Assembly: GCA_008360955.1 (NCBI GenBank)
Contig: LUCM01001703.1
Location: 203,743 to 267,742 of the forward strand
From: Fasciolopsis buskii
Taxonomy: Eukaryota > Platyhelminthes > Trematoda > Plagiorchiida > Fasciolidae
Length of the DNA: 64,000 bases
Direction: 5' to 3'
The notes beneath the pieces were generated by a model, which was not told the DNA's origin, did not search any database, and was given only the letters and a program-made list of their open reading frames with translations. The translations under genes were made by a program, and so were the position numbers. Every line of letters begins with the position of its first letter. Positions within the stretch are counted from its first letter, which is position 1. Shown in pieces: positions 1 through 13,693 of this stretch.

Positions 1-3000
1 GAAAATGATGTCAGCGGTCAGAGCTTTGCATATGCAGGTCCAACAGAGGGCAAAGTTGCTCCTATGGAACCATTTCCCGTTGGCCCCTCTATCACCTAAT
101 GGATCGTGACCGTGAGACACTCGATGCTCCCCGTGAGCCCTTTTTCTCTAGAGATCAAATAATAACTTCAAAAATTTTCACTCTTCCAGTTCCTCTTGAG
201 CGCTGTTTATATTCTTAACAGTAGCCAGCGGATTCAGTAGAGCTAAATACCACGGGGTCTACCTTTTCTCTTTCATTCGTTATAGGTTCTTTATTTTATT
301 GAACTTCCAACCATACGTTAGTTTAATTCAGACAAGGACTGCAAGATGGATTATTTCAGCGTGAGATATCTATTTGACCACGACAATCCTACTCATTACT
401 GGATACTTTATCCATGTATGTGACGAGGCTCTATGTGTTTATTCTTTTCCCTCCAGATCTGGCCTAGTAAAAATCACAAAATATGATCCAGAATAAGTCG
501 TGAACTATTCTCGAGTCGTTCATTTACATGTACTAACTTAAACCGAACATGTATATTTGTCTCATTCCACAGGCTTCATGATATATCGGCCTTCGGACAT
601 TGGATTTTAGGAAATTGCATCTTTTCGTTTCTATCTGAGCGGTGTGTATAGGCAGCTCGCGTCTTTACATTTCCATCCTGGACAGTAGGACGCGGAAACA
701 TCGCACCACTACTCTCGTTTTGCATGTACAGTATTGGCTGATCGAGCACTTCGACTGGGTCACGTCGGCGGTTACCGTACTGAATAATCGTTTTGGGTGT
801 TACTCTAAGGTCGTCGTCTGTGATTAGACGAGACGTGCAGAACACTGTTTTAAGTCAGTCCTCCTTCATTTCCTTCTCCTGTCATACAACATGTTATACT
901 TTCATCGCCGAGGTGCATACTGTTGAAGACTCTTTTATTTTGATAACTTGAACTGTGTAGTGTTCGAGGTTCACTGTTGAAGACATGCATTTATTTCGTT
1001 TCTGAATGGTATTAAAAGGTACTGTTATCCACTATCTGATCAATTAGTCTATCGACTATGACTCGTTATGGGATACGCCTTGGCCACGATCCTCACTTAT
1101 GCGTCATACAGTACTTGCCATTGGCCCCTCAAGGGATTTGCGCGAAGGACGGCCCTAATTTTCAACAGGCCGTTGCAGTCCTATTTCAAATGATGGCTTC
1201 GCTGCCCGTTGCCACCGTTACTACTTTATAATTTTTGTTCCAAAGAGTTTGCCCCATTCTTGCCCATCCCCGTACTGCTTGCTCGCTTACCCAGTGCACG
1301 GCTTGTTAGATTTTTATTCCTAAAGTGTAGAACTAATATTGGTTCTTCTTCGCTTTCTTGCTTTGGACAGTGTAATCGTTGAAATTTTTCTGATTCACCA
1401 CCTTCATGCTGCTTCTTCGTATTTGCCATGCCCCTTTGGCTTCTAAATTCGTACTCAACAAGTGTACGGATATTTCACAAGCTTTCCAATAGCAAACGAT
1501 CTCTTTTACTTCAAACCATTTTTTTCCAAAATGAAAACGTTGCTTAATTAGGTTCTGCCGAAATGATCCTAGAATTAGGTCTTCTGCGCTCCCTGACCAA
1601 GTGTGCAATTGAATTATTGTTTTATTGTATCAAATTTGAGAAAAAGAACGTGATTCAAAAACCGCACGATTTACTTCGCTGAAAATTCCACTGGTTCCTA
1701 GCTTAGTGCTGCCTGTGAGACATTGTTGTTTATACACACTCGTGTAATAAATCAGTGTGCAAAGGTGACAAAATAAAGATTAAAAAACAAAAAACTTAAA
1801 TACTTTAAGACGATGCAGTCAATTTAATATATAAGTCATTCTATGAACACAATGAAAGTTTCCCATGATATATGGCACTCGCATCGGCGAGCCCAGAACA
1901 GCATTGTCGTTTCTTCCATGTTCAATGTAATGCTGCACTTCTCTTTTGTTTATTTCTTCAAAAACTCAACTTTTAGGTCAATTAATTGCCCGTTTGCACC
2001 ATGCTGAATGAGATGTGGCGAAATCGATCCTCACATAAATCATGCAGTACTGAAACACCGGACTTCGTCCTCCCCAAATCCCCGAAATTGCATCATTCCA
2101 GTTTAGGTTCTGTCACATTCCAAGGGGACTTGTGGTGTGCACATTTATCATTTGTTCAAAAGTTAATGTGATTTTGTCAGATGACTAACTGAATGACTCG
2201 AATGCGATACTTGCACAGACCAACGCAACTCACATTGGGTCGTTGAGATGCCTAAAATTCGAGCACCAAAAGTTGGTTCGATTTGATTCACTGCTAAACG
2301 CCAATGTTTAAGCCGTCAATTAGAACCACGGAATTATTAAATGAAAATCTCAACATCCCCATTAGAAGTCATCTATAGGTGCACGTCTCCTCTCCCAAGG
2401 GGAACTCGAGGCCAGATTGGATGCGTGTAAACCAAACAATAGCAGTTCGACTGGCCAACATGATTGGCAATTATTTGTTTAACAATGGTGCTCCATTATG
2501 CAGCTCCTTTCAGTCATTGAGCATACCATCCAAACGTTACGGCTGTGCTCATCCCAAATCTCTTCGTTAGGACAAAATGGCCTGGTAGGCTGCTGACCGT
2601 GATTTAGCACGTGGCCACGGTTGATCGGAACAAAACTACGAAGGCTTAGATCATACGTATCCCTTTCGAGAATGTGGCGAGCAGGCTGTACACATTTTAG
2701 TCGAACACGTTTGTCGAACCGGCAGTGTTATCTGTTGATCACGAGTTTCGATAAGTGTCAAAAGAACATGCATCAGCTGAGATCAGAAAGAAATGGAATC
2801 GAAGAAAAACCGACTCGAGCAAAGCTGTATTACATGTGACTGAGAAGAATCGAAAGTGACTCGTGGCTATCTGTCCGATCAGTGAGAGGCGGATGACATT
2901 GACTGGGGTACATAAGCAAAGAAAGAAAGCTTAGAAATTTTATGACACATCAAGAAACTACCTTACCTAACATGGAAGAGTAAATTGAAGTAGTTTGTGC

Positions 3001-6000
3001 CCGGAGTGTTTCCTTCGGAAAATCGAGTCCCTTATCGTTCACCTCATATCAGGATACACAACCGAACCACAACATGGATATCATCGGTCGGTGACAGAAT
3101 GGCTGCATTGTCTCTTAAATGTTAAAAGTCACGGTTTTGATTCTATATAAAAGAGCTCTACTATCAAGCATGCTGGTAAAAAGGAAGCCTCAGTTACGGT
3201 ACCAGGTAAAACTGAAGGAGACGATATGCGTAGTCCGAAAGTAATTATGATAGATGATTTCCTTTCTTGAATGACCAGAAGATACGGAGTTTATCTTGAT
3301 TCGGTGTCGGCACATCTGTCAGAACTGCCAATAAATGAAAGGTTTTCTTAGGGAAATGTTGCAACAACAAGGGCCGGTTTCTTCATAGGTTGCGCCCACC
3401 CATGAGGACGGTTAGCTGCTACTTTTTTCAGTTTTCCTCTGCGCAGTCATTCATTGGTCCTTCGAACAAATTCCGTGAGATGACAAGAAAACACATACCT
3501 CTTCGTGTGCTTCACTTTGGGTGTGATGCCAATGGCGCAGTAGGGGAAAGAAGCATAGAATGCAAGGTCTAGATGTCTTCAACTTAGAGAACTAAAAAAC
3601 CATGTTTGCAAATCAGAAAACGGCATAACAGAGCAATGATGGACAATCTCTTTCACACAGTTTGTGCTTATTGGAGAAAAATGAATAAATGCATAAGCGA
3701 CGGAAAGTGGGCTTGCTCCACTGAACAGTGCGCGAGAATCAGTTTTTCCACTGTTCTCGCGACTGAGGTTCAAAACAGCTGATGCTAAATGGACGAACAA
3801 AATTGTTCTCGGCCCACATTTCTCGGGGTATAAGAAATCGAAACAGGCACCAATGTGTGTGTGTATAGAAAGGAAATACTGAGACATGGGAAACCAAGCG
3901 AGTCTTAGCAGGCCGTTAAGAATGACACGTGGCGACGTGTGTGCTTTTGTACCACAAGTATTTGAGTAAACATTGATGAAATTGTCATTTTTTGTTGTTC
4001 TTAACGTCTCTTTAATCGGTAAAACAAAAGCCTAATGTGGGGGCATCTCTAGTCGACTTAGTGGCACGTCTACACGTTTGCTCACTCATGTATGAGCAAA
4101 CGCCTAACTATTTTTACCTCATACAAGAGCAGGTGCTGACGTGTGCGTGTGTGTGTGTGTACACTGGCACATGTTCAATCACAGATATGGATCTGTGAAA
4201 AAAGGCTCTCATCATTTTCTTTGGTGAATAGTCAAACAAAAAGTGCATCCGTTAGAAGGTTTGGAGAACCCGATAAGCGATGGAGCTGCAATAAAAAAGC
4301 AGATGGCCTGCCTCATGATTACTATCTAGAATGACAGCTACCGTTGCACCTCGGAAACATTGATAGGCTCCGGTGAAGTTTACTTTGGCCGCTTTGGTCG
4401 TTCACCTCGATTTGGTTTCATGCACGATTGGAGTGGCACAAGCAGAATGAAAGTGATAAGGAAAACATTGGATTGAATCAGCTTTGATCGACAGACAAAA
4501 AGCACGAGAATGTTTGCACAAACTTGGAAATCTTTTGTCGATGAGCGACCGTTAATTATGTGACAACCATCTAATACCTAACAGAAGTCTAACCCACTTG
4601 CTGGCGTCCATCTCCGAATGGGAGACTCCGTAAGACCCTTGGGAATTCTTAATATATTAGATTCCGAAGAAATTTGCTTACAAAAACACTATGAGGACAG
4701 ACTATGAAGTTGGAGGAAAGCACGATCTAATACGGTGTTGATTATCTCCGACTATCGGGCGACAAATTCTCGTTACTTCATATTTTCAGGTCGCTGAAGT
4801 TTATACATTCCGTGAATGAAGTGCGAAAGCCAGTTAGGTGCTACTCACAACCATTTACTTAAGACTATTATCCATTTCTGAACGTGTCTGATGAATTAAA
4901 GGTTCGTTAATGCCCAAAATTTGGACACATTTGTTGTTCCAAGGTTTGCGACATACGACAATCTGACCAGAAGGGATCTTGGTTTCTGTTTGAGCAAATC
5001 TGTCGGCGGCTGTCCGTCAAATTCTAAGGCGTGCGAATTTTGCTATTTCTATTCCAGAAGGAATCACCCTATCCGGTCGGGTGTACAATTTTAGTGTACA
5101 AAAAATCATGTCTAAAAATGGCGGATTGTCAGGTTTATCAAAGTGAATGCAGTTTACATGATTAGATGAAGTTTGGGCGACACTCTTATCATCTAAATTC
5201 ATTTTGGTTGCTTCTCAGTGATCACCACATTTTCTCTGGTTTTTACCAAGTTGTTTGCCTTTAATCCATCACATGGTATTTACGCCATATTGGACCTTCA
5301 TTCACACTACTTGCTTTCGACAGTAGATCAACACTAAAGGAATCTAGCCGGAAAAAGGGAGAAGGTCGCCGAATTGATCCCGGTTAGCGACATAGCACTC
5401 GGAATACTAAAAGATAACTGCTAAATTAGGTTCCTAGTGCCACCTTAAAACCTAATTAACTCAGTGGTCGATGACATTATTCAATGTAATTACTCTCTAG
5501 TAAACATTCATATTAGGAGGCTGCTGTGCTGTGATGAGAATTCATTAATCTTTCAACATTCCCGTCGCTCTGCTGTAAGTAGTTATTGGTAAGTGGAACA
5601 ATACAATTTAAAATAATGATTCTACGCAAAATACTAATTCTGCTGGACAAGCTAAACGCTTTAACCAAAATAGATGTTGCCATTAACGGGGGACTTTGGG
5701 AGATCCTCCTGAGTACAAAGAATATACGTTTATTATTCAGAAGGAAAATGAGGCTTTTTGGTTGCGGTGGCTGCAGCCGGTTGGTCTCTCGTACCTCCTG
5801 CTCGGTCCAAATGACACAGCAAACTATTTCTGAATTGTGATCTGATTAGACCACAGTATGTAAATTGTCCACCCTACAAATTTTCATTTGTCGGAATGAT
5901 AGACGGGCAAAAGTACCGTCTGTGAATTGAAGTACTGATTCTCTCGTCGGAGCCTACTTGTTCCTGTGGTCAGAATGGACGGGAAAAGCTTGCGGGTACT

Positions 6001-6978
6001 GTCATCGCATGCCCAGACATGTTTGGAAAGGGTTACTAGTTGAATGAGTGAATGAATTTGTGTGCGTCGCAGCCCACTCGACCCTTCCAAGCTAATGGCG
6101 AGTATGTTTCAAATGTGGAACTTCGACTGAGCCACGCTGTTTTATATGTCGGTGATGAACATCCGACATCACTAATCGCACCTTTAACTTAAGCGCAAAA
6201 CGAATTCAACCTAAGGTGTGAATCTGAATGACCAAATAGAGAAGAGAAAACGATGAGAACCAAATAGGCACGAGGCAAACGAACCCCCTCTCCAACCATC
6301 TGAACAGGTATCACCAGCCTTCGCGAATTCCTCCGTTAGTAGTTCATGTTTATCGTTGATCAGACTGTTAACAGAAGTTCCTTAAAGTGGACAAGTCAAA
6401 ACCGGAAAAGCCAACAATGCTAGGATTTATCAGGAAAAATCTCGTTGTTTGTGATTTCAGTCCGGGAACAGTCTAGAGTAATAGAGATACGGGACTGCTT
6501 GCGCTTGTATACTTTGATGACTTACACGACAGACTGGTGTGCTAGTTAACAGCTATAAATTCGGTACATCTTGAAAATTTCCCGCTTGCTAATGTTTGAA
6601 AATTTAGAAACTAGCCACTCTGATTATGGATAGCGAACCATGCGGCTGAACTTTTATGGTTCGCAAGTTTCAGATAGCCCTGTTAACTTTCTAATTTCGG
6701 TGTACAAAATAATGCCATAAGACCGGGTGATCTCAATGGAACACTACTTGTCCGATCAGGGTTTCCATGGTCATCTATCATGGTGTTCGGATAGCGGATT
6801 CAGTCGATCCCATTTGAATTTTTTACGAATCTGAGTCAAACGTGGCAATGTCTTTGAAGTGATATTCACCGGGGCGACCAATTTTCTTATAATGTCCAGA
6901 ACAAGGTGGAGTTACGGTGAACAGTGCATTCCTTCTCTTATTTTAGCTTTCGCTTCCTTTTTTAATGAACCAACACTG
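1..6978. other. no recognised gene
   Basis: I see no recognisable gene, RNA or transposon protein in this stretch. Open frames are short (under about 105 codons), unsupported by family resemblance, and many begin without an ATG. Base composition is ordinary for the window. The only simple repeat noted is the GT run at 4141-4161. Intronic or intergenic DNA is the most likely content; very old repeats would not be visible by eye. Confidence 0.5.
4141..4161. repeat. short GT microsatellite
   Basis: An interrupted GT dinucleotide run of about 20 bases lies in otherwise unique-looking sequence. Confidence 0.8.
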
Positions 6979-7095
6979 TTTCAGGAAGGGAGCTGCGGTC
7001 AGCAATGGGGAAGTTGAACGGCAGTGGGATGATTCGAACCGTAGAACCCCTTGTCCAAATGCCAAGACCTTATCCGTCTGACAGCCACCAGTCAT
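6979..7095 (-). mobile_element. tRNA-derived SINE-like fragment (family A, copy 1)
   Basis: Read on the minus strand, the segment contains a good RNA polymerase III B-box (GGTTCGAATCA, complement of 7030-7040). It is preceded by a tRNA-like stretch with the core TTGGCATTTGGAC and followed by a tail ending CTCCCTTCCTGAAA. The same order (core, B-box, tail) recurs at 31165-31300 in the same orientation. Shared internal blocks with diverged sequence between them are expected of two old copies of one SINE family. Cloverleaf pairing is not good enough for a functional tRNA. Borders are approximate. Confidence 0.45.
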
Positions 7096-9112
7096 GAAAG
7101 TAGTGGTTGCTTTCGCCTTGAATTCTTCCCATCACATATATGATGGGGCTATGATGTAGTCTAGGCTGGATTGGCGGAAACCAGCTGACATTCTTAGAGG
7201 TAATGAAGGCGTCTAACGAGATTGTACTGTGTAGAATATGAGAGCATAACAACACAGACGACCAAATTAATTTCTTTGTTATCATTATGCTGCTGCTCCT
7301 AGTAGGAGCACAATTCAGATTTATTAATGTTCCGCTAAGAGTCGCGCAATCAGGATGCATAGTCCTGTTTCCAACATCATTTGACCTTTTTGCTCCTGGT
7401 CGCACCCCTGGCCTTCGCACAATCAAGCGAATACAGCCTGCTTAATAGACTAGGTTGAGTAGATAAACCTGGTAGCCGTTGCATCAGACGGCAGAACTCG
7501 TCCATTTACTCAGGAGTGTCTGTTTATCTATGCCAAACTTTGCTTGGGTGAGAAATTTTGGCTTTGATTCCTCTCAGTCCGGTTTAGCAAACATGCCAAG
7601 CAGGTCGTTGAGAGATGGCTGTTGATGCATACCTAATGTCGTTTCGGTAACAACTGACAATAAGTGATAAGGACCAACGAGAGGGAAGCTGTCCTAATAA
7701 GCACCGAATCTTTCCAGCACACTGGTTTCACTTCCAACAAACACCCCGTGCATTCTAACCTACAGATAGTTGGATCAAAATACACCATGAAACTACGAAA
7801 ATCTCTGGCAGACCAGTACGTGAGTAGTGAGACATCCGCTAGGCAGTCGGAGACTATGGGTTATATGATCGTAAGCTAGAGACGCAAAATACATCAACTT
7901 CTGTATTATTTACGATGATAAACTCCGAATTCTTGACCTTGTTTCTTAAACTTGATTCCCTTTCGTTCGCTGCTGTTGGATGTAACAAGAAGTCAGCCGA
8001 AACCAGACCACTGCATTGTTATGTTATGCAGTGAAAGAACCAAAGACTGGAACAAAAAATATACTCAGTATATTGGTAATACTTTTAGTCGTGCTGGATT
8101 TTACAGTCATATTCGTTCGTTTCCACAACAATATAAAACCCTTTAAAGTGGGACGGCATTTCGACACCTTGAAGTTTTCTCTTTGGCAAGAGATGACTAT
8201 TAGGCCAACAGAGATTAAGCTGGGATGGTAGGAGAAAAACAAAAGTATTTATTTCTGCTCATTTCTACGTGAAATATTAGCACATAAGTTTAAAACAAGC
8301 AAGGGGTATAGGAAACACCAGTTCGCTATTCCCACAATGCTCTCGATGATTGACTGGGTTAGTGAAGCGTATGGGTAAATATCCAAATTCGTCTAGTTAA
8401 TAAAATGCTTATTTACCTGGTGACAGATTAATCCTAGTTCAGTGTCCACGAAGGCCTATGACTGACCGATGGTACGTTTTGGTCTTCATCTATCATTTGG
8501 TTGTTTGTACTAGATAATGATCCCTACCACTTAAAGGTCATCGGAGATCCACGTAGAAGCATTCACATTCTTTCTAAAAAAACTGGTTTGTGGTGAGTTT
8601 GCATGCTAGTCACCTAGTCACCTAGCTTCACGCTCGGTCGTGAAAACTAAACATTCCGCGACAGCGACTCGGCGGAACCTATTCCACCAATCGAGATATC
8701 TCCAGTCCTGTATATAAACCCACGGGCTGTAAATACAACTAGATATATAATGGAAAAATTTTAGATGCGACAACGCCACTGTCTGCTTCAATGAGCCAAA
8801 TCATATACTACCCTCAAACCGCCTGGAAGATCCGGCAGACGCTAGCTAGCCAGCTGATTAGGAGCTACAACATCAAATCCACTGGCTTTCGGACTCTTTT
8901 GTTACGTGATTTACTGTCTACCTCTGCCAGCAGCCACCTGTCTTACAGAAAGGGGTACAGCAAAACAGGCGTCCAGTGGATATTCAAAGGACAGACCCAA
9001 CCATCTTAGTCTATTCAGGATCAGTATTTCCTTAAGGATTTAAACTTAGTGTGTGGTAGCTCACTTCTGATCGCCGAGTTACTGATAAAAATCTCCCTTC
9101 ATATTCTACTGA
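7096..9112. other. no recognised gene
   Basis: No family was recognised here. A 72-codon ATG frame at 8791-9009 on the plus strand is serine/threonine rich, has no recognisable motif, and may be chance, although it lies just upstream of the possible exon ending at 9275. Confidence 0.4.
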
Positions 9113-9275
9113 CACTACAAAGAAGGTGGTTTTCAAATGCGAATAGTCCTCGGATGCCTTTTATCCGAAGCGGCTGTTTCCGGGATTCCTAGCATGACCG
9201 ACACAGCTCGCTTTGTATATTCGATCCCTGATGAGCAGTTAGATGCAGTGCTGAAGCGACAGGTGCCTGAAATTG
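9113..9275 (+). CDS. possible coding exon ending at a good splice donor
   Basis: An open frame runs from 9113, with an ATG at 9136, to a textbook donor (ATTG|GTAAGT, GT at 9276-9277). The encoded stretch includes MTDTARFVYSIPDEQLDAVL followed by KRQVPEI. It reads like ordinary globular protein sequence, without low complexity. No domain is recognised. The upstream side is weak: there is no convincing polypyrimidine tract before 9113, so it could be a first exon starting at 9136. The RTE reverse-transcriptase relic lies on the opposite strand about 400 bases further right. A chance ORF beside a chance donor remains quite possible. Confidence 0.25.
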
Positions 9276-9695
9276 GTAAGTGCCAGCGGAGCCTTTCCTA
9301 TACCTGAAGCACATGTAGCTTCACTGTTGTCCTGTACACACAACCGGACAACCAGAACAGCGGCGATACACGAGCGAAAATTACAAACGTAGCTCTCAAA
9401 AGCCGCTGGCCCAAGGACGTTCTACCAGTGAGGGTTCTTCGTAATTCATATGAAAACTCGTGATGTGCAATTAATCTCCAGTGTATTTTCCAACTGCTGC
9501 GATCTTACTTTTCTCCCCAGTCGCTAATTGGACCCATTCTAGCATGTAATAGCAGTTCGGAACCGTACTTTATTGATATGTGTATAATTGCGCATTGCCA
9601 CTCTAAATATTAAAAACACTTCACCAAAAATGCGATCATCTGGTGCGACACAAAGTAATAAGTAATTAAGACCGTCTATGTCAATTAAGTCTCCC

Positions 9696-11376
9696 TTACC
9701 AGAATAAGGCCCATTTCTGGCTTATTCCAAAAGCATCTGCACGGTCCTTCAGGCAATCCAAAAATACTTGGGATTTGCCTGGGTCTTCACTCAAAAGCGA
9801 AAGATAGTTCGCATTTTCTAAGTTAAACAATTTGCAATCTCCGTAGGTGTAAATGCCTCCGTCCAGGTGTGAAAATACAGCTAGATCTATATACCTTCCA
9901 ATTACACAACTGAATACGAACGATGATAGAGCACTGCTGACGAAAATCAATTCTCGTAATGAACTGACATCAGTGGTGGCCGTAAGCACGGAATCGGTTT
10001 CGGCTGTTCGCGTACAATGACCAAAAAAGAGAAAAACTTGTTTGGTACTTTTCAATGACAGGCAGTGTTACACGACTGCCCGAAAAATGCTGAACGGGTC
10101 AAAATTGGTTCCGTTCTCAAGTGCACACCTTCCGTGAGGATTAAGTAATCAGTAGAGAAGTAACGCTTGCTAGCAGTCTAGATGCAATACTTTCCAGTCG
10201 AATGTCTCCGTGATTTTCATTGTCACTGGGGCTCCTAGGAATTTTGCTAACTCCGATGTTTACATTTCACCAATGACACTGAAGAAGAAGAGGGAGGTAT
10301 TGCGGTTCAGTTGCTTTAGACTCTTCAAAATGACTTATATTCCGAATGAATTCCATTTCTGGAGAGCTGGTATCCGCATGTATTGTTTCATTTAAAGGTG
10401 TAAGTCAAAGCCCATGGTCAATTTGTGCTAAATAAACTGCTATTTGAAATGCTCTGCCCAACGCTATCGGCAACGCTCTTAAGAGTGAGTCACTGAGCTG
10501 TCGGACTCTTTGGTCGTTTTACTTTCACTTGGGGTTGGCTAACCAATACTCGCAATAAGTCGACCACTGGCGATGGTCGCAGCTTTATATTTTCCTTTAC
10601 ATTTTCCTCTGGACTATTGTTTGCGGCAGTCTCAGCCTGTTGGTCATCCGACATCCCGAACAATTGCGCATTTCTCTGTCTGAAGCATCCGAAAGGATGG
10701 ATCTTCAAGCATCCAACAGAAGATTTGTGGCCGATGACGCCCAAATTTTAGTTCTGTGTACCAGGCATTTTGATCTGCTGCAAAATTTCTTTAAGACACT
10801 GAGCATTTCGTTTTAATAATAACTGCGTTGAAATCTTTGTCCGGAACTCACTTTCGCGACTATAATATTGAGTCAGTTGTGCAGGAAATACATTTTCAAA
10901 CTTGGTACTAACAAAGTCAAGGAGGAACCAAAGCATGATACGAGCTCACAGATGTGAACCAGAACGTCTGAAAATGGTCGGCTGACCCACAAAACCGGTG
11001 ATTGATGGCAGTGACATCTTAGTGAAACTATAAATCTTAGTGAGACTATCTCTACTGGTGTAATCGACTACCACGACAAATCTGTCTCGTGAGTAGTACC
11101 GTAGCCAAGTAGTCAAGTTGGACGTTAAAATTACCACCAATGTTCAAAAAGTTTGTTGAACGCACACTTTGAGGTAGTCACAGAAAGTCCAGTTAGCAAG
11201 CATGTCTTACCTCCGACTAGTTGGAATCATTGGATTCATATGTGAATAGAACGAAAATATAACGGTGCTTCTAGCTAACTGATGCTGATGCGTACAAAAC
11301 CGTCCAGCCAAACTGCCGGCAAACTACTGTTGACTGAGATCCAGTCTGATAATGCACGCTTGATTTTTGTACTCAG
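9696..11376 (-). mobile_element. RTE-type non-LTR retrotransposon relic (EN and RT pieces)
   Basis: On the minus strand the segment around 11376-10950 carries, in shifting frames, the endonuclease pattern seen in the other RTE copies of this window. It includes the block complementary to 11329-11347, which nearly matches 29791-29810, the start of the better-preserved copy's second endonuclease frame. Further down, the frame at 10055-9696 matches the reverse-transcriptase palm: SSFVFSCVIG corresponds to the usual 'PFLFNFVIG' block after motif B, and SLLSEDPGKSQVFLDCL follows where the YADD box should be. The YADD itself reads NANY, so the catalytic aspartates are lost. Several stops and frameshifts separate the pieces. 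It is a dead, old copy. Assignment to RTE rests on resemblance by eye; the 5' and 3' limits are uncertain. Confidence 0.6.
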
Positions 11377-11850
11377 AGAGAGAGGGCCCAAATTCAGCAA
11401 GACCAAGAGCGCTCCAAAACAAACTATCCGACACCTATAAAGTGAATTAAGAGTAAGTGGTTGTATGTGGGCTACAATCAGTGACTAAAGAAATGCGGTT
11501 TTGCATACGTTTCTTTTTGGAAACTCAGTGTGTATCTGCTTTAAAGGTTAAAAAATTCTAGCTAGGATGGCTTTTGGCCTACCTGATTTAGTACACGAGA
11601 GTTGAAATGAACAGATGGTCTGAGTCAGTGCGCCCAACTTATTTCCCGTTCTTCCGTTACTACTGTCATCAGGTAAATCCCCGAGCCGCAGCAAGTTTTC
11701 AGCATGTCACATGGTCCAAGCACAGAAGGAACGACGTTTAACTAAATTCTCCACAGACAGGGCGCCGGAGGTGCCCAAGCAAACAATACCTCATGACTAT
11801 CCACAACACAACAGAAGATCAACTTGGCTCAAAAATCTCAGGCCCAGTGA

Positions 11851-11899
11851 ATTATTTTTTTATTATTATTGTTATTATTGGTAGTAGTAGTAGTAGTAA

Positions 11900-11955
<56 letters not shown>
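11851..11955. repeat. compound (TTA)n (TAG)n microsatellite
   Basis: A TTA-type run passes directly into a long nearly perfect TAG/AGT trinucleotide run. The run continues, with one interruption, in the copy after the 10-N gap (12787-12870). The poly-serine ORF over it is only a translation of the microsatellite. Confidence 0.95.
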
Positions 11956-12776
11956 TGATCACAGTTATATCTTACTTGTGGTAATCGAACCGCTACTGCA
12001 TTGGTAAGATTTAACTGGGATAAGAAATCGTTACATTTTCCCGTGATCTACTTTTCTTCTCATACGTTATCGTTGTCCTTTGATCACGTGATTCATCCAG
12101 TAGGGCTACTGAATCCGTCAGTAATGCGAAAAGTTAGATGGCCGTCAGCTGAGTAGAAGTAGTAGGATGATGTCATTAGATTGGATGTTTTCATTTTACA
12201 TCGGTCAATACCATTTGATATGCTCCGTTATTTTTAGTTACAAGTCATTTCGTACAATAAGTTATTTTACAAAAAACTGCTGATGGATTTTGAATGTTGT
12301 GCTCGAAGTCGTGGCGCATTAACCTGCACATCCCAGGTTTGAAACTTCCACCAACGGTCAACATCCTATTTGCATGTCGTCAATTGCTCAAGGGTTCCTT
12401 CCGAAAACTGGCCCCATTGTTATATCCGCAACAAAAGGAAAATGAGAGGCATCATATGAGGTAAAATTATGAAACTGCGCCGGAGCCACAACCAAGAGCC
12501 GTTCACAGTTCTTTCATAATTAATTATCTATTAAACTGCGGTGATTTAGATGGTAGAGAAGTTCAACTGATATGAGACAATTAGCGCAATATTCTGTCAT
12601 GGGCTCACGGAAAAGTTAATCCACTTCACCTCTGTAACGTTTTTGGCTAACAGATCCAATTGTGAACACAGAGTGGCCATCCTGTGGAACAATAAGAACG
12701 AATGCACAACTGAGATAACAACAATCCACAATTGTTTTTCATGTGAATTGTTCAGAGAACATTGCCATTTCGGGTT
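11954..12776 (+). repeat. gap-flanking duplicate, left copy
   Basis: This 823-base segment, from the end of the TAG run to the last base before the Ns, is repeated at 12871-13693 with no difference that I noticed. Each copy follows a TAG microsatellite. Because the left copy stops exactly at the N run, the likeliest cause is two contig ends from one locus (or two haplotypes) left unmerged by the scaffolder. Its first 50 bases also carry a B-box-like GGTTCGATTACC on the minus strand, beside the microsatellite tail. Confidence 0.9.
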
Positions 12777-12786
12777 NNNNNNNNNN
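12777..12786. other. assembly gap (10 N)
   Basis: Ten Ns separate two identical flanks, so the true distance is unknown and may be negative (an overlap). Confidence 1.
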
Positions 12787-12834
<48 letters not shown>

Positions 12835-12835
12835 C

Positions 12836-12872
<37 letters not shown>

Positions 12873-13693
12873 TGATCACAGTTATATCTTACTTGTGGTA
12901 ATCGAACCGCTACTGCATTGGTAAGATTTAACTGGGATAAGAAATCGTTACATTTTCCCGTGATCTACTTTTCTTCTCATACGTTATCGTTGTCCTTTGA
13001 TCACGTGATTCATCCAGTAGGGCTACTGAATCCGTCAGTAATGCGAAAAGTTAGATGGCCGTCAGCTGAGTAGAAGTAGTAGGATGATGTCATTAGATTG
13101 GATGTTTTCATTTTACATCGGTCAATACCATTTGATATGCTCCGTTATTTTTAGTTACAAGTCATTTCGTACAATAAGTTATTTTACAAAAAACTGCTGA
13201 TGGATTTTGAATGTTGTGCTCGAAGTCGTGGCGCATTAACCTGCACATCCCAGGTTTGAAACTTCCACCAACGGTCAACATCCTATTTGCATGTCGTCAA
13301 TTGCTCAAGGGTTCCTTCCGAAAACTGGCCCCATTGTTATATCCGCAACAAAAGGAAAATGAGAGGCATCATATGAGGTAAAATTATGAAACTGCGCCGG
13401 AGCCACAACCAAGAGCCGTTCACAGTTCTTTCATAATTAATTATCTATTAAACTGCGGTGATTTAGATGGTAGAGAAGTTCAACTGATATGAGACAATTA
13501 GCGCAATATTCTGTCATGGGCTCACGGAAAAGTTAATCCACTTCACCTCTGTAACGTTTTTGGCTAACAGATCCAATTGTGAACACAGAGTGGCCATCCT
13601 GTGGAACAATAAGAACGAATGCACAACTGAGATAACAACAATCCACAATTGTTTTTCATGTGAATTGTTCAGAGAACATTGCCATTTCGGGTT
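12787..13693 (+). repeat. gap-flanking duplicate, right copy with TAG run
   Basis: It begins with the TAG microsatellite (12787-12870, one AGC interruption), then repeats 11954-12776 at a constant offset of 917 bases. At 13693 the copy ends and unique sequence continues. No coding frame is recognised in the shared segment. Confidence 0.9.

Noticed and set aside
11793..11984. Poly-serine protein
   Set aside because: Translation of the TAG microsatellite only.
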